Source: Porpolomopsis calyptriformis
Lineage: Eukaryota > Basidiomycota > Agaricomycetes > Agaricales > Hygrophoraceae
Length of the DNA: 64,000 nt
Direction: 5' to 3'
Assembly (NCBI GenBank): GCA_951640195.1
Contig: OX621169.1
Location: 1,178,001-1,242,000, forward strand
The notes under the pieces are model-generated. The model was not told the DNA's origin. It saw only the letters and a list, made by a program, of their open reading frames with translations, and made no database searches. The position numbers and the translations under genes are program-made. Of the stretch, positions 1 to 13,379 are shown in pieces (position 1 is the stretch's first letter; each line of letters starts with the position of its first letter).

Positions 1-2651
<2,651 letters not shown>

Positions 2652-2672
2652 AAGGCAAACAGAAAAATATCT

Positions 2673-2683
2673 GGTTAGGGTTA
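2673..2683. promoter_or_regulatory. Telobox-like GGTTAGGGTTA in the YME1/GCIP divergent promoter
   Basis: The 46 bp between the start codons of YME1 (2651, minus) and the GCIP-like gene (2698, plus) contain GGTTAGGGTTA, almost two copies of the fungal telomere unit. Such teloboxes are known promoter elements in other eukaryotes, bound by Myb-like factors. A regulatory role here is inferred only from position. Confidence 0.35.
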
Positions 2684-2697
2684 CCTCTTTGACTTAG

Positions 2698-3841
2698 ATG
2701 ACCGACAAGCAGAAAAGTGAGTGTCCAAACCAAAGGCCAGACAGCTCGCCAAAATCTGCTCACCGTCCGTAGCGTTGGTGTCTTTAACGTTGGTTGTGGA
2801 AACCTGCAACGTCGTCTTGGATTTGATATCTCATCCTCAAAACAACTCGCCTCAGCCACCACCCGAGCTATCCATTCTCCATAATGACATTCTTTCACTT
2901 CTTTCACTTCTTGACAACTCCACAACAAAGCTCGCCTTGGCTTTAAAGCCATCGTCTCCGACGTACTCTGCATCGCTGGGACCTCTCAGGGATATTTCAT
3001 CTCATATTTCTGCCCTGGGACATTGCGCCAGCCTGCTCGATCCGATCACTCACGGTGCTACTCTCATCAAAGAAATCGCATCTGTTATGGAAGATGTCAT
3101 TGAATCTGTGAAATCTCTTGCGCAAACTTTACTAGCTCTTGACGTCGCACCAAATGCCAACACGTATCTGGTTAAAGTTGGTATTGTTCACGAAATCATC
3201 GACAAAGCACGCACATCAGATGGTATATTGAAAAACAACCTCGCCGCTGTAAGAAAGAAGTGGGCCGAGCATAAAGCCTCATTAGAGGATGGACTAAGAG
3301 AAGTTGGAGAGATGATCGACACTGGGGAAGCCCTAAACGGTGGTGATGTTGACGACCAGCTCGAGATTAATGACGGGTGGGATGAGCTTGGACTTGGTTC
3401 CGTTCAAAGGATGGGAAAGGAAGAGGTCGAAAGAGCGAAAACAGTAGGTCTTTATATTGAGAGGTGTCAGACGAATAAATACCTTGTCTCTAGGTTCGCG
3501 CCAATCTCCACCTCGCGACCGTCTTGCATGAAAGGATTGATTCAGAACTCCTATCATCATCCGTGCTCTCCTTTGCGAATGCCTCCCTCGACGACTTCTT
3601 GTGTAGATCATCTGCTCTACTGTCGGCAGCTGATGAGCTCGTATCTACACTATACGCTCCCCAAGACCCTTCGGCTCTAAAAGCGGAACTAGACTCCTTT
3701 GTCCAGACTGTCGAAGCTTTGCGAAAAGGAGTCCAGGAGGCGTCACCGCAGACAGGCACATTAATGACGAAACTTGGGGAGCTCACTGACTTCTCGTCTG
3801 GGACTTATCCCTTCGAGGAGATCCAGGATCTCGAAAAATAA
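2698..3841 (+). CDS. GCIP / cyclin-D1-binding-protein-1-like protein
   Basis: Helical protein of the Grap2- and cyclin-D-interacting (GCIP, CCNDBP1) family; in animals it binds cyclin D and helix-loop-helix factors, and the fungal role is poorly known. Three exons: 2698-2716 (MTDKQK...), 2773-3443 and 3494-3841, with GT...AG introns of 56 and 50 bp that keep the frame. The middle exon holds a mostly helical region with an acidic stretch (GGDVDDQLEINDGWDELGLG) typical of the family's centre; the last exon continues with VRANLHLATVLHERIDSELL. About 347 residues, near the usual family length. No membrane segment or signal peptide. It shares a minimal promoter with YME1. Family assignment is by overall pattern, moderately sure. 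Confidence 0.72.
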
Positions 3842-4191
3842 TTTGACACAGGCTTTGATCAAGGGTATCAAATAACCTTCTCAGACAGCTGTGGGCCGAT
3901 CATACGTAATTTGCTCGCACCGATGGCTCTCTTGAATTTCTCCAATGGCAAATTCTATCTTCTGCACTTTGGACCTTTGGTGAAGCTTTACTAAGACACT
4001 ACAGAATATCACCATCCTATTCCTGAGTATCTTTCCCCGTGTCGATGAGTACAGCATGGGGACCCTCCAGCAGGTACTTGCTGTTTCCTTCTACGCGCTA
4101 GCACTGTGGTAATCCAGCTAATGAGGGTGACATCCTGAGACTCCCAGAGGAATTAAAACTACCCCACGAATCAGATTGTCAACGGCAAGTT
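3842..4191. other. Intergenic, convergent 3' ends; nothing recognised
   Basis: 350 bp between the stop of the GCIP-like gene and the stop of the next minus-strand gene. I see no ORF, tRNA fold or repeat. It presumably holds the two 3' UTRs. Confidence 0.5.
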
Positions 4192-5697
4192 CTATTTAAT
4201 TCGTCGCGGGTGATCTTTCTCTGCACCTTTTCTCCGTTGCCACTCCCAGTCTTCCTTGAACTTTGCACCGAGGAAGTTGGGAAAGAGAACGGAGCTCTTG
4301 GCTTGTCTTAGTTTTTCCTCAAACCGTGAGATTTTGTCACATTGTCCCTGAAGATCAAAGGAATATTTCTGAAAGCACTGAATGAGTCTGGTTGAAGCAA
4401 AGAGTGAAAGTGGTGCATACGGCTTCTGCAACCCGCTTCGCCCTGGCTTCCTCTCTTGTCCTATCGAGTTCTTTGCGCCTCTCTTCGTCTCTCTCTCGCC
4501 TGTTCAAACCCGAGCGGGGAGTAGTTCCCCCAGTCTACAAATTATGTTATCAGCAAGTGGTAACAGTATGAAACAAACGAGAAATGGATAACGTGATGGA
4601 ATACAATCCTACGTTTAAGGGTGATAAGGCAACCTACCGATTTGAACAGTTCCGCATAAACGGCAGGCTTCCGTAAGTCAAAGTCCGCGTTCCCCACGAA
4701 CGCCGCGGGTGTTCTTGTAGGCACCTTTGGGAGCTCGTCAGCACCCCCTTTGCTCGTTCCTCCCGTGGGGGGCAACTTGGGTGGTATTGGAGCACTAGAA
4801 GGTGTAGATGGGGCCGCAGTCCCAGCAATCTTGATCTTTTTTATCGGAGGCAGTTTACGCTTCTTGGGCGGGGGCTGTGGTGGTGTTACTTCTTTTGTGG
4901 GTTCGGCATCGTTGGAGACAGGTTCAGGCGTTTTAGGGGCAGTGCTTACTGCACCGACAGTTTCTTCTCCGGACCGCAGTTCCTGTGATCGAGGTCGTTG
5001 CGTCCCACCATCTGGGTTTTCCTGTCTAGGAACGACCTTGCGTTCGTCCCTCATCAGAATATCCTTTGATTCCTTCGGCACTTTCCCCCTAATCCCTTTT
5101 GGAGGTCTCCCTTTCCCTACGCTCTTTTGTTTTGCGGGGCCTTTTCGTCGTTTCTGTTTTGTATAGTCTTCGTCGTCACTCTCTGCATCCATATTCTGAT
5201 TGGGACTACTCCCTTCGAACCTATGATCGTCTTCGTCTTCTGATTCAAACGATTGTAGACTCTTTCTTGATCCACGTCTTTTCAGATTGTCACTTTTTGG
5301 AAGAGCGGTTGGTTCGGGTGAGTGAAGGCCATCTGCAGTAGAATCGGGCAAAAATCTCGTCTCCCTAACGTCTGCGATACTTGACAGCTCGGATTCCACC
5401 ATCGCCGAACCTTCCCCAACGCCGTCCTGACGGACTATTTCAGAAATCCCGGCGTGTTTCAAAGATTGGGCGTGCCGTATAGTGGTTGGGGTGATATTTA
5501 GTGGGTCTACGCCTTCGTCCTCATCTGAATCCACGCGACGTTTGGTTGCTCTTCGACGATTTGGCGCAGCAGATTCAGGGTGCTGTCATGGACAATAAGA
5601 GAATGAACACAATGTATAAGAAATAGAGTGGCACCTGCAGTGGCGATGGGGACCCCTCATCCGTCGTTTTACGTGGAATCTTGATTTTGAGAGACAT
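4192..5697 (-). CDS. Unrecognised charged, low-complexity (probably nuclear) protein
   Basis: I do not recognise the family. Start at 5697 (MSLKIKIPRKTTDEGSPSPL), one short exon, a 51-bp intron, a long exon, then two further exons ending at 4192. The N-terminal two thirds is disordered: acidic clusters (SDEDEG, ESEDEDD, ESDDEDY) alternate with basic ones (KQKRRKGPAKQK, KKRKLPPIKKIKI), suggesting nuclear localisation, and GKGRPPKG resembles an AT-hook core. After a proline-rich linker comes a charged helical segment (RRERDEERRKELDRTREEAR), then a conserved-looking end with aromatic residues (FPNFLGAKFKEDWEWQRRK). A chromatin-associated role is a guess from composition. Its start lies 163 bp from the divergently read HNH gene. 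Confidence 0.7.
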
Positions 5698-5860
5698 CTG
5701 CTTGACGAAGGGCTAGAGGCTCTTGGACAACAACCATCAACAAAGTTTCAGCCGCCAGCGTGAGCATCAGCGATCCATTAGATATCGGTCCGTGAACCCG
5801 TACATCAACACTCGTCGTTACCTCAACAAGGTCCAAACTGTTTCCCCAACAATAACCATC

Positions 5861-6820
5861 ATGGCACCTCTGTCCACGTTCGTACTTCCTCTCCATCCAC
5901 ATGCACTACCCTCTGGATACAGTTGGTCCGACCGTGCACTGTCAGCTTTGTCGACAACCACTGCGTTCTACACTGGATTATATCAACGAGACCGGTTTCT
6001 CGGAGAATGTCGCTGCATCATCTGTGGGAATTATGGTAGTGGGATAGATCATTGCCACATTATCATGGATTCAGAGCCTGATACTGTAAGTCAAATGGCG
6101 TTTGAGTCCTCCTGAGGCTAATGTGGGACACAGTGGAATAACCTCAAGAACTGCGGTTGGCTCCCTGGGCAGGCCAAAGCTGCACCCCGTCATGAACCAC
6201 GTGATGGCATGATTATGTGTAAAACCCATCATAGCCAATTCAATTCATATGCTTTCTTCATCTGTTTCTTTCCAGAGGTGAGATTGATTTGTCTTTGATT
6301 CAGGCCAAGGATTGATAGTAAACAGATTTGCAAGTTTGTGTTTATCAACTACTCCGGTCACCGGTATCTTCAGCAATTCCATGGTAAAGCTATTGCCCTT
6401 GATATCAAGGATAAATATGCACCCTTTCCTTCCCTATTCATAATCCATGAGATGCGTGTCCGTGGATTTCACCCCTTTCAACCTGTTGTTCCAACTGTCC
6501 CCGATGACATACCTTGGCAAGACTGGATCTTGTCAGACCAAGTGTTCGACAATGCCTCAGATTCCTTCAAACGTGACCGCCCACCACCCAACTACAGCTC
6601 CAGCTCTGCGCAAGCACAGCTGGCGTTTCAACCTACGACGATGGCATCGTCAAGTCAACGTACAGTAGCGCTGAACGCAGATGTCATCGCTGACATCCTC
6701 GCGGCGACGCGTGCCATGCCGTCGTGGAAGGCCTGCCAGGTTGAGGGCACGAGCTGGACTGGCACGGCGGAAGAAAACATTCAGAAATACGTCTCTTCTA
6801 TTGGTGTACAAGAACGTTGA
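5861..6820 (+). CDS. HNH-nuclease-domain protein (basidiomycete type)
   Basis: Exons 5861-6085, 6134-6277 and 6326-6820 with introns of 48 bp each; about 288 residues. The centre carries a treble-clef HNH-like motif: CRCIICG, then DHCHIIM, then MCKTHHSQF, giving Cys pairs, the catalytic-type His pair and a C-x2-H-H zinc ligand set. Related HNH_2-like proteins are numerous in agaricomycetes, and their cellular substrate is unknown. The C-terminus is Ser/Ala-rich, followed by a short helical end (VIADILAATRAMPSWKAC). No secretion signal or membrane segment is evident, so it probably acts inside the cell. It stands in tandem with the downstream Phe-tRNA synthetase gene, only 60 bp away. Domain is fairly sure, activity unknown. 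Confidence 0.72.
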
Positions 6821-6880
6821 CTTCCTCGTATATTATCCGTGAGAAGAAATAAATAATATTTCATTCCATAGCCTTGGGCA

Positions 6881-8352
6881 ATGCATGCGCCCACACTCAA
6901 AACGATGCGCCTTGTGCCAATCGCGCGCATGTTCCCTTCCTGCAGGCGCCACAGTTCCTCAAACGAAACCACTTTGGCCCTTCTGGGGAAGAGCTATCCA
7001 TCGGATTCGGTGACCAATATAACCTCGCCAATCATATCCAAACTTGCACTTCGCTTGCACACCCAACCGTTCCATCCCCTTAGTATCGTACGCAGCTTGA
7101 TTGAAGCTCATTTCCCCAATTACGCACATCTCACATCCCTTTCACCCATTGTATCCCCACACCAAAACTTTGATGAACTTTCTTTTCCAAAAGACCATGT
7201 CGGGCGATCCGTCACGGACAGCTATTATATAAACAAGGACTGGATGCTTCGCACACATACATCAGCTCATGAAGTTGAGGTCTTTGGCCAAGGTCAAACC
7301 AAGTGGCTGTTAACGGCTGACGTCTATAGGCGGGACGAAATCGACGCCTCACATTACCCTGTATTTCATCAGGTAGAGGGGGCACGCATTTTTCCTGCCG
7401 AGGCCTCGGGTATGGAAGAAGCTGCGGAAGACAATGCTCGTCTCTTGCAGCACCTGGCACGTTCCAATATCATTATAGATGATATCCCACATATCACACC
7501 TTCGAACCCATCTCAACCAGACCACGATCCACGCCACTCTGAGCTCATCGCTTCCAATTTGAAGTTGTCTCTGAACAGCTTACTCCTTGCCCTGTTTTCT
7601 GGCGCAAATCAGGAGAATCCTTTGAGGGTCCGCTGGATAGAATCTTATTTCCCCTTCACCGGTCCAAGCTATGAAGTGGAGGTCTTCTTCAAAGGAAAGT
7701 GGCTGGAGATTCTTGGTTGTGGTGTTGTCAGACAGGAAACTCTGGATACTGCAAGTCTGTGATCTCAATTAGCAACCTCTTTGCTAACGCTTCTAACCAG
7801 CCTGCTAGAGGTCCCTAATAAGATTGGTTGGGCATTTGGTCTTGGGCTTGAGCGGATAGCCATGATTCTCTACTCTATTCCAGACATTCGGCTTTTCTGG
7901 TCGACCGACCCACGATTCATCTCTCAGTTTACTGATGGCAAAATTACCACGTTCAAGCCGTATTCCAAATACCCACCATGTTTCAAGGACATCAGTTTTT
8001 GGGTGCCAGAGCACAAGCCGTTGCATGAAAATGACTTTTTCGACCTTGTTAGAGACGTTGCTGGAGACCTAGTAGAGGATGTCAAAAGGGTTAGCTGATT
8101 TTCTTACTCTTACCGACATCGCTTGTTGATTGACGCTCTTAGATTGATTCCTTCATACACCCAAAAACTCGCCGCGCAAGTTTGTGCTACAGAATCAATT
8201 ATAGATCCATGGACAAGTACGTCAAGAAGCACTTTGTTTTTCGGTGCATACTTAACGCCTGGGGTAGGTCCTTGTCGAACGAGGAGACCAACCGACTCCA
8301 ATTGCGGGTGATAACACATTTGAAGGACCAGTTTGGAGTTGAGATTCGTTAA
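6881..8352 (+). CDS. MSF1: Mitochondrial phenylalanyl-tRNA synthetase
   Basis: Monomeric class II synthetase that charges mitochondrial tRNA-Phe (yeast MSF1, animal FARS2). Four exons: 6881-7754, 7809-8089, 8143-8216 and 8268-8352. The first begins with a presequence-like stretch rich in Arg and Ser, followed by motif-2 type sequence ([17 protein letters not shown], seen as [13 protein letters not shown]). The second has the motif-3 region [20 protein letters not shown] and [14 protein letters not shown]. The third and fourth encode the anticodon-binding tail ([20 protein letters not shown]...), which is reached only by splicing: reading on past 8089 gives an early stop at 8096-8098. Length, about 437 residues, fits the family. 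Very secure. Confidence 0.92.
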
Positions 8353-8440
8353 TTATCAGCGCTACAATAATCTCTAGCTATCCATGTCCTTCAGACCCCC
8401 ATCTAGAAGCTATATCGTTCTAGCATAGCACACCAAGATC

Positions 8441-9273
8441 CTATGGTATTGACTGTGGTTCTTGCACTACTCCAACCTGCGCAGCCCTCAGTATCCGATC
8501 TTTTATTGTGTACCCAAGTTTTTGACAATCGATGACCGTCCCCGGTTGTTTGTCTGGTATCGACATTTGGTAGAGGGCTTCATGCCGGTTGGGATCGAAC
8601 TGGTCGCCTGTAGGGTCGAAGGGTTTGACATGATATTTGAAGAGTGTTTGAAGGAGTAGACGGTGGGTCATGTCTACGCCAGTGTGCAGCTCGTTGAGGT
8701 AGGTCTGTGGCGTTTTTGGTGTTGGTGTTGGAGTTGGAGTTGATGGAGGTGGCGAGGTAGTTTCGGTGGATGTCAGGGCAGATTGGGGGACGGACTTGAG
8801 CGCAAGTGCGAGGACGTCGACTGTCTCAAGGAGGTCGGATGCAAAATTACTTATGGCAAAGTCACGCGTCAGTTCCCGCTCCCGTGCAGAATTTCGCTGC
8901 AGGTTTAGAAAGTCTGCATGCAAGTAACGTAACCGGCTCTTGTCGGGGGGAAAGTTGTCGGTAATCGCTTGAGTGAGGGTTGAAGGAGGAAACGTACTGT
9001 GAGGTCAACCACCTCTGCCTCCTTCGCTTTCAGCTTGGAGGCCAGCTCCGAATCTGGCTGTGCTTCGCCATTCGTTGCCTCCTTTGCTTCCAGCTTCGAG
9101 GCCAGCTCAGAACCCTGTTTTGCCTCGCCATTGGTTGCCTCCTTCACCTCTCCCGTAGAAGCATCTCCAGGAAGATCAGAATAACGTCGCGTCGAGATTA
9201 ACCGGCAAGTTCGATGACCTGCGGACCATGCGAGTGGTTTGTACGACAGTAAAGCCGTACAAGAACGAAACAT
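8441..9273 (-). CDS. MGE1: Mitochondrial GrpE homologue, Hsp70 nucleotide-exchange factor
   Basis: Releases ADP from matrix Hsp70 (Ssc1) during protein import and folding. Two exons, 9273-8998 and 8938-8441, joined at VVDLT/SRLRYLHADFLNLQR. The start at 9273 gives MFRSCTALLSYKPLAW and a good matrix presequence with ISTRRYSD. Next comes a linker made of near-identical 20-residue repeats (KEATNGEA..GSELASKLEA), then the long helix and, at the end, the beta-domain signature (PGTVIDCQKLGYTIKDRILR, AAQVGVVQ). A Thr-Pro run (STPTPTPTPKTP) interrupts the helical region. Head to head with the C1-THF synthase gene. Very secure. Confidence 0.93.
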
Positions 9274-9626
9274 CTTGAAGGTAGTGTGCTGAAGTGTCGC
9301 GCCAGCTGTGACGCGCTCAAATTTTTTTTCGGCAAAAAGACCGTGGGAACATTCTATCGAGGTCATTCGGAATCGGAATCGGAATTGGTTTCAGTCTGGC
9401 CAAGTTCAGACAATTAGCGCGTTGGTATTTAAGCAATGGTGGTCCGTTCGCTGGCAGGATTAATTTCTCCGGGTTCTTGCCTGCCATTTTCCTTGAGGCT
9501 TTCCCCGTGCAGCTCGCCCCAAAAATCACGTCATAAAACAGCAGGGACCGACTCGGCTCGGTGTTTATTTATAAAGATTTCATGCGGGTCCCTAGGCCCA
9601 GCATTCGTCTTCTTCTTTCATGTTCG
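9274..9626. promoter_or_regulatory. Divergent promoter between MGE1 and C1-THF synthase
   Basis: 353 bp between two start codons on opposite strands, with no ORF of its own worth calling. It includes a short alternating run (tcggaatcggaatcggaat, 9367-9385) and presumably both 5' UTRs. No factor site could be assigned. Confidence 0.5.
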
Positions 9627-12600
9627 ATGGCAGGACTCGCCCCTAACACACCCACCGCCAAGCTGATTGACGGAGCTGTAGTTGCAAAGTGATGCTCACT
9701 CGACTTGCTTTTTGTACATCTCGCTGATGGGTGGTACACGCAGCTCTATTCGTAATAATGTTCAAAATCGCATAAAATCATTGCAGGCCACATATCCACG
9801 CTTTCAGCCTCATTTGGCCGTCGTCCAGGTCGGCGGTCGTCTTGATTCGTCGACCTACGTTCGCATGAAGGCAAAGGCAGCCGAAGACATTGGGATCAAA
9901 TTTCAACACATCAATGTCTCAGAGAACGCGACCGTGGATGAGACTCTGGAAATCGTTAACAGGCTTAACAACGACGATCAAATAAGTGGAATCTTAGTCC
10001 AACTCCCTCTTGGCCAGCAGATTGGCCGCGATGGAGAGCGGGCTGTCACCCAAGCGATCAATGTCGAGAAAGACGTGGATGGGTAAGCTTCACTGGACAG
10101 ACAACTATCGTATACTGATAAATCCCTCCTTGAAGATTTCATGCTTACAACGTAGGACACCTTGTTTCTCGGGGCTCCGAGCCTCTTTTTACGCCCTGCA
10201 CACCCTCCGGGGTTATTAAATTGTTAGAACATACAGGCGTACAACTATCTGGCGCGTCTGCGGTCGTCCTCGGTCGTAGTGATATCGTCGGAAATCCCGT
10301 CGCTGCCATGCTGAGAAAATTGCATGCGACGGTTACGCAGTGTCATAGTCTTACGAATAATCTGGAAAATATTGTGCGAGTTGCTCTTCCCCACTCATCC
10401 CTTGCGTAAACTTAGCGCACGACAGGTAAAAAACGCCGACATCGTCGTGGCCGCCATTGGCCAGCCTGAGTTTGTCAAGGGCTCGTGGATTAAACCAGGC
10501 GCGGTCGTCATCGATGTTGGCATTAATTACGTTCCTGGTAAGGATTTTATTTCATTCTGCGGTACTTTATCGTCACAGTGATTGTAGATACAACTAAAAA
10601 ATCGGGGAAGCGCCTTGTAGGAGACGTGGAATTTGCCGAGGCCTCGCGTGTCGCATCTTACATCACTCCTGTTCCAGGGGGTATAGGCCCAATGACCATC
10701 GCAGTCCTCATGGAGAACACACTCAAAGCTGCCGAGAGACTGGCGGAGAAGACTCGGAACCGTGCAGTCAAGCCCCTGAAGTTGGATATCAAAGCTGAAG
10801 TGCGAAGCGATATTGAAATCGCCATGGCACAAACTCCAAAGCCTATTACCCAACTCGCTCAAGAAATCGGGTTGCGCCTGGAGGAAATTGAAAACTACGG
10901 GAAATACAAAGCCAAGGTGGAGCTGAGTGTGCTTGATCGTTTGTCACATCGGAAGGACGGAAAATACATTGTCATTTCTGGGTATGATATCTATTCACCA
11001 TCCTCACTGATGATTTCTCATGTATGTCGTAGAATAACCCCAACGGTGGGCCATATTTTAACCCTATCCACGTGTTGTTCATGTTTTTCAGCCCCTGGGC
11101 GAAGGCAAAAGTACTACAACAATTGGCCTCGCTCAAGCATTGGCGGCCGAGCTGCGTCGCCCGGCCTTCGCCTGCGTTCGACAACCTAGTCAGGGTCCTA
11201 CCTTTGGCATAAAAGGAGGTGCGGCTGGCGGAGGGTACAGTCAAGTAATACCCATGGATGAGGTAACAGGCTCCTTTTTTTGGATTGATCAACAACCAGT
11301 TGAATGACGATAATCGGATTGAAGTTCAACCTACACTTGACTGGTGATATCCACGCTCTCACAGCCGCAAACAATTTACTTGGTCAGAATGATCTTGTCT
11401 CTTGTTGGCATCTCGTTTTCTGATTAACAGTTCAGCTGCTGCGCTGGACGCTCGCATGTTCCATGAAGCGACTCAGTCCGATAAGGTTGGTCATCAGCTC
11501 ATTGGAAAGAAATTCTATGAGATAACTTTCTTGCACAAAATAGGCATTATATAATCGTTTGGTTCTCTCAAAAAAGGGCAATCGTGAATTCGCTCCGCTA
11601 ATGTTAAAACGCTTGAGAAAGCTCGGCATCGACAAGACTAATCCGGATGATCTGTCACCCGAGGAAATCGCCCGATTTGCTCGGTTAAATGTGGATCCGG
11701 ACACAATCACCTGGAACCGCGTCACTGACGTCAACGACCGATTCCTCCGCAAGGTCACGATCGGACGCAACCCCACAGAGAAAGGTCACGAACGAGAGGC
11801 TGGATTTGATATTTCTGTGGCCAGCGAGTGTATGGCTGTTTTAGCTCTAACCACCAGCCTCGCTGATATGAGAGAGCGACTTGGTGCCATGGTCGTGGCG
11901 ACAAGCAAAGAAGGGGATGCCATCACTGCTGACGACATTGGTGTGTCGGGTGCTCTTGCAGTTCTGATGAAAGATGCCATCAAACCAAATCTGATGCAAA
12001 CCTTACAAGTACGTCGAGTGCGCACATGCGAGTCATCTGTTCCTGAAAATGTATTTGTCAGGGAACACCTGTTTTCGTTCATGCTGGACCCTTTGCGAAC
12101 ATAGCCCACGGAAATTCTTCTATCCTGGCCGATCGCGTCGCTCTCAAGCTTGTGGGTACCGAAGAAGGCGATCCACCGAGTCACGTTGGTTACGTGCTTA
12201 CTGAAGCTGGCTTTGGGGCAGACATGGGAATGGAAAAGTTCTGCAATATCAAATGCCGTATCAGTGGCCTCAAACCTGATGCTGTTGTCATTGTCGCGAC
12301 CACTCGTGCTTTGAAAATGCATGGCGGCGGACCTGAGGTCATTCCTGGAAAGCCATTGCACGAGACGTACACGAAAGAGGACCTCGTCATCCTCAAAGAG
12401 GGTTGTAAAAATTTGGTCAGGCACATCCAAAATGCTCGCAAGTTTGGATTGAAAGTAATTGTTGGCATTAATCAATTTTCGTAAGTGGGCGGTGATGGAC
12501 CTTGAGAGATGAACATTCATTTATCACCGTTATATCAGTTCCGATACTTCTGCAGAGTTAGAGCTCATTCGTCAGGAGGCGCTTGCGGGAGGTGCCGATG

Positions 12601-13229
12601 CAGCTGAGGTTAGTAATCACTGGGCACAAGGTGGAGCTGGGGCTCGTGCTCTCGCAGAGGCCGTTGTCGCTGCGTGTGAGGAACCATCGGACTTCAGACC
12701 CCTATATGACCTCAAGCTTCCGATCGAGGAGAAGATCACCATCATATCCAAGGAAATCTACGGGGCCGACGGCATCGAACTCAGCGAGCTGGCCCAAAAG
12801 CAAGTAGAGACCTACAGACAGCAAGGCTATAATGATTTGCCCAGTTGAGTATACTTGGGGAGGAGAAAAGCGATAGCGCAAGCTTATAATGATTTTCCCC
12901 AGTTTGCATGGCGAAGACACAGTATTCCTTCTCACACGATGCGAAACTCAAAGGAGTGCCAACAGGTTTGTCAAAAATGTACTCTCCCTCCCTCCCTGCT
13001 CAAAGATTTTTCATCAGGATTTACGATTCCCGTCCGTGCTGTTCGGCTGTCTGCAGGGGCTGGATTCCTGTATCCCATCTTGGGCGATATGCAGACTATG
13101 CCTGGCCTTGGTACACGTCCTGGTCAATGCTATAAATCCCGTCCTCGTACATGTCCTAACCGTTATTTTTCAGGTTTCTGGGAAGTTGATCTTGATCCCG
13201 AGACAGGGAAAGTGGTCGGACTTTTCTAG
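9627..13229 (+). CDS. ADE3: Trifunctional C1-tetrahydrofolate synthase
   Basis: Cytosolic-type MTHFD enzyme joining methylene-THF dehydrogenase/methenyl-THF cyclohydrolase (N-terminal third) to 10-formyl-THF synthetase (C-terminal two thirds), supplying one-carbon units for purines and thymidylate. About fourteen short introns. Visible marks: [14 protein letters not shown] with the catalytic Lys, GILVQLPLG, the NADP site GRSDIVGNP, the [11 protein letters not shown] loop near 10660-10695, the P-loop of the synthetase [14 protein letters not shown] near 11094-11135, and [14 protein letters not shown]. The start [16 protein letters not shown] lacks a clear presequence, favouring the cytosolic (ADE3) over the mitochondrial (MIS1) form, though one gene may serve both. 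The end VVGLF* at 13229 is family-typical. Very secure. Confidence 0.94.
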
Positions 13230-13379
13230 GTACCTCTCTCAACGCACACCCGGAGGCTACATACGCATACGTTTCGTTGCCAATATGAAAGATCGATTAA
13301 TCTTTCCCTCTCAAAAACGATGTGCGTAGTAGTAGCAGTACCGATGGTCTAAATGCCACTACAGTAATTCTAAACTGGT

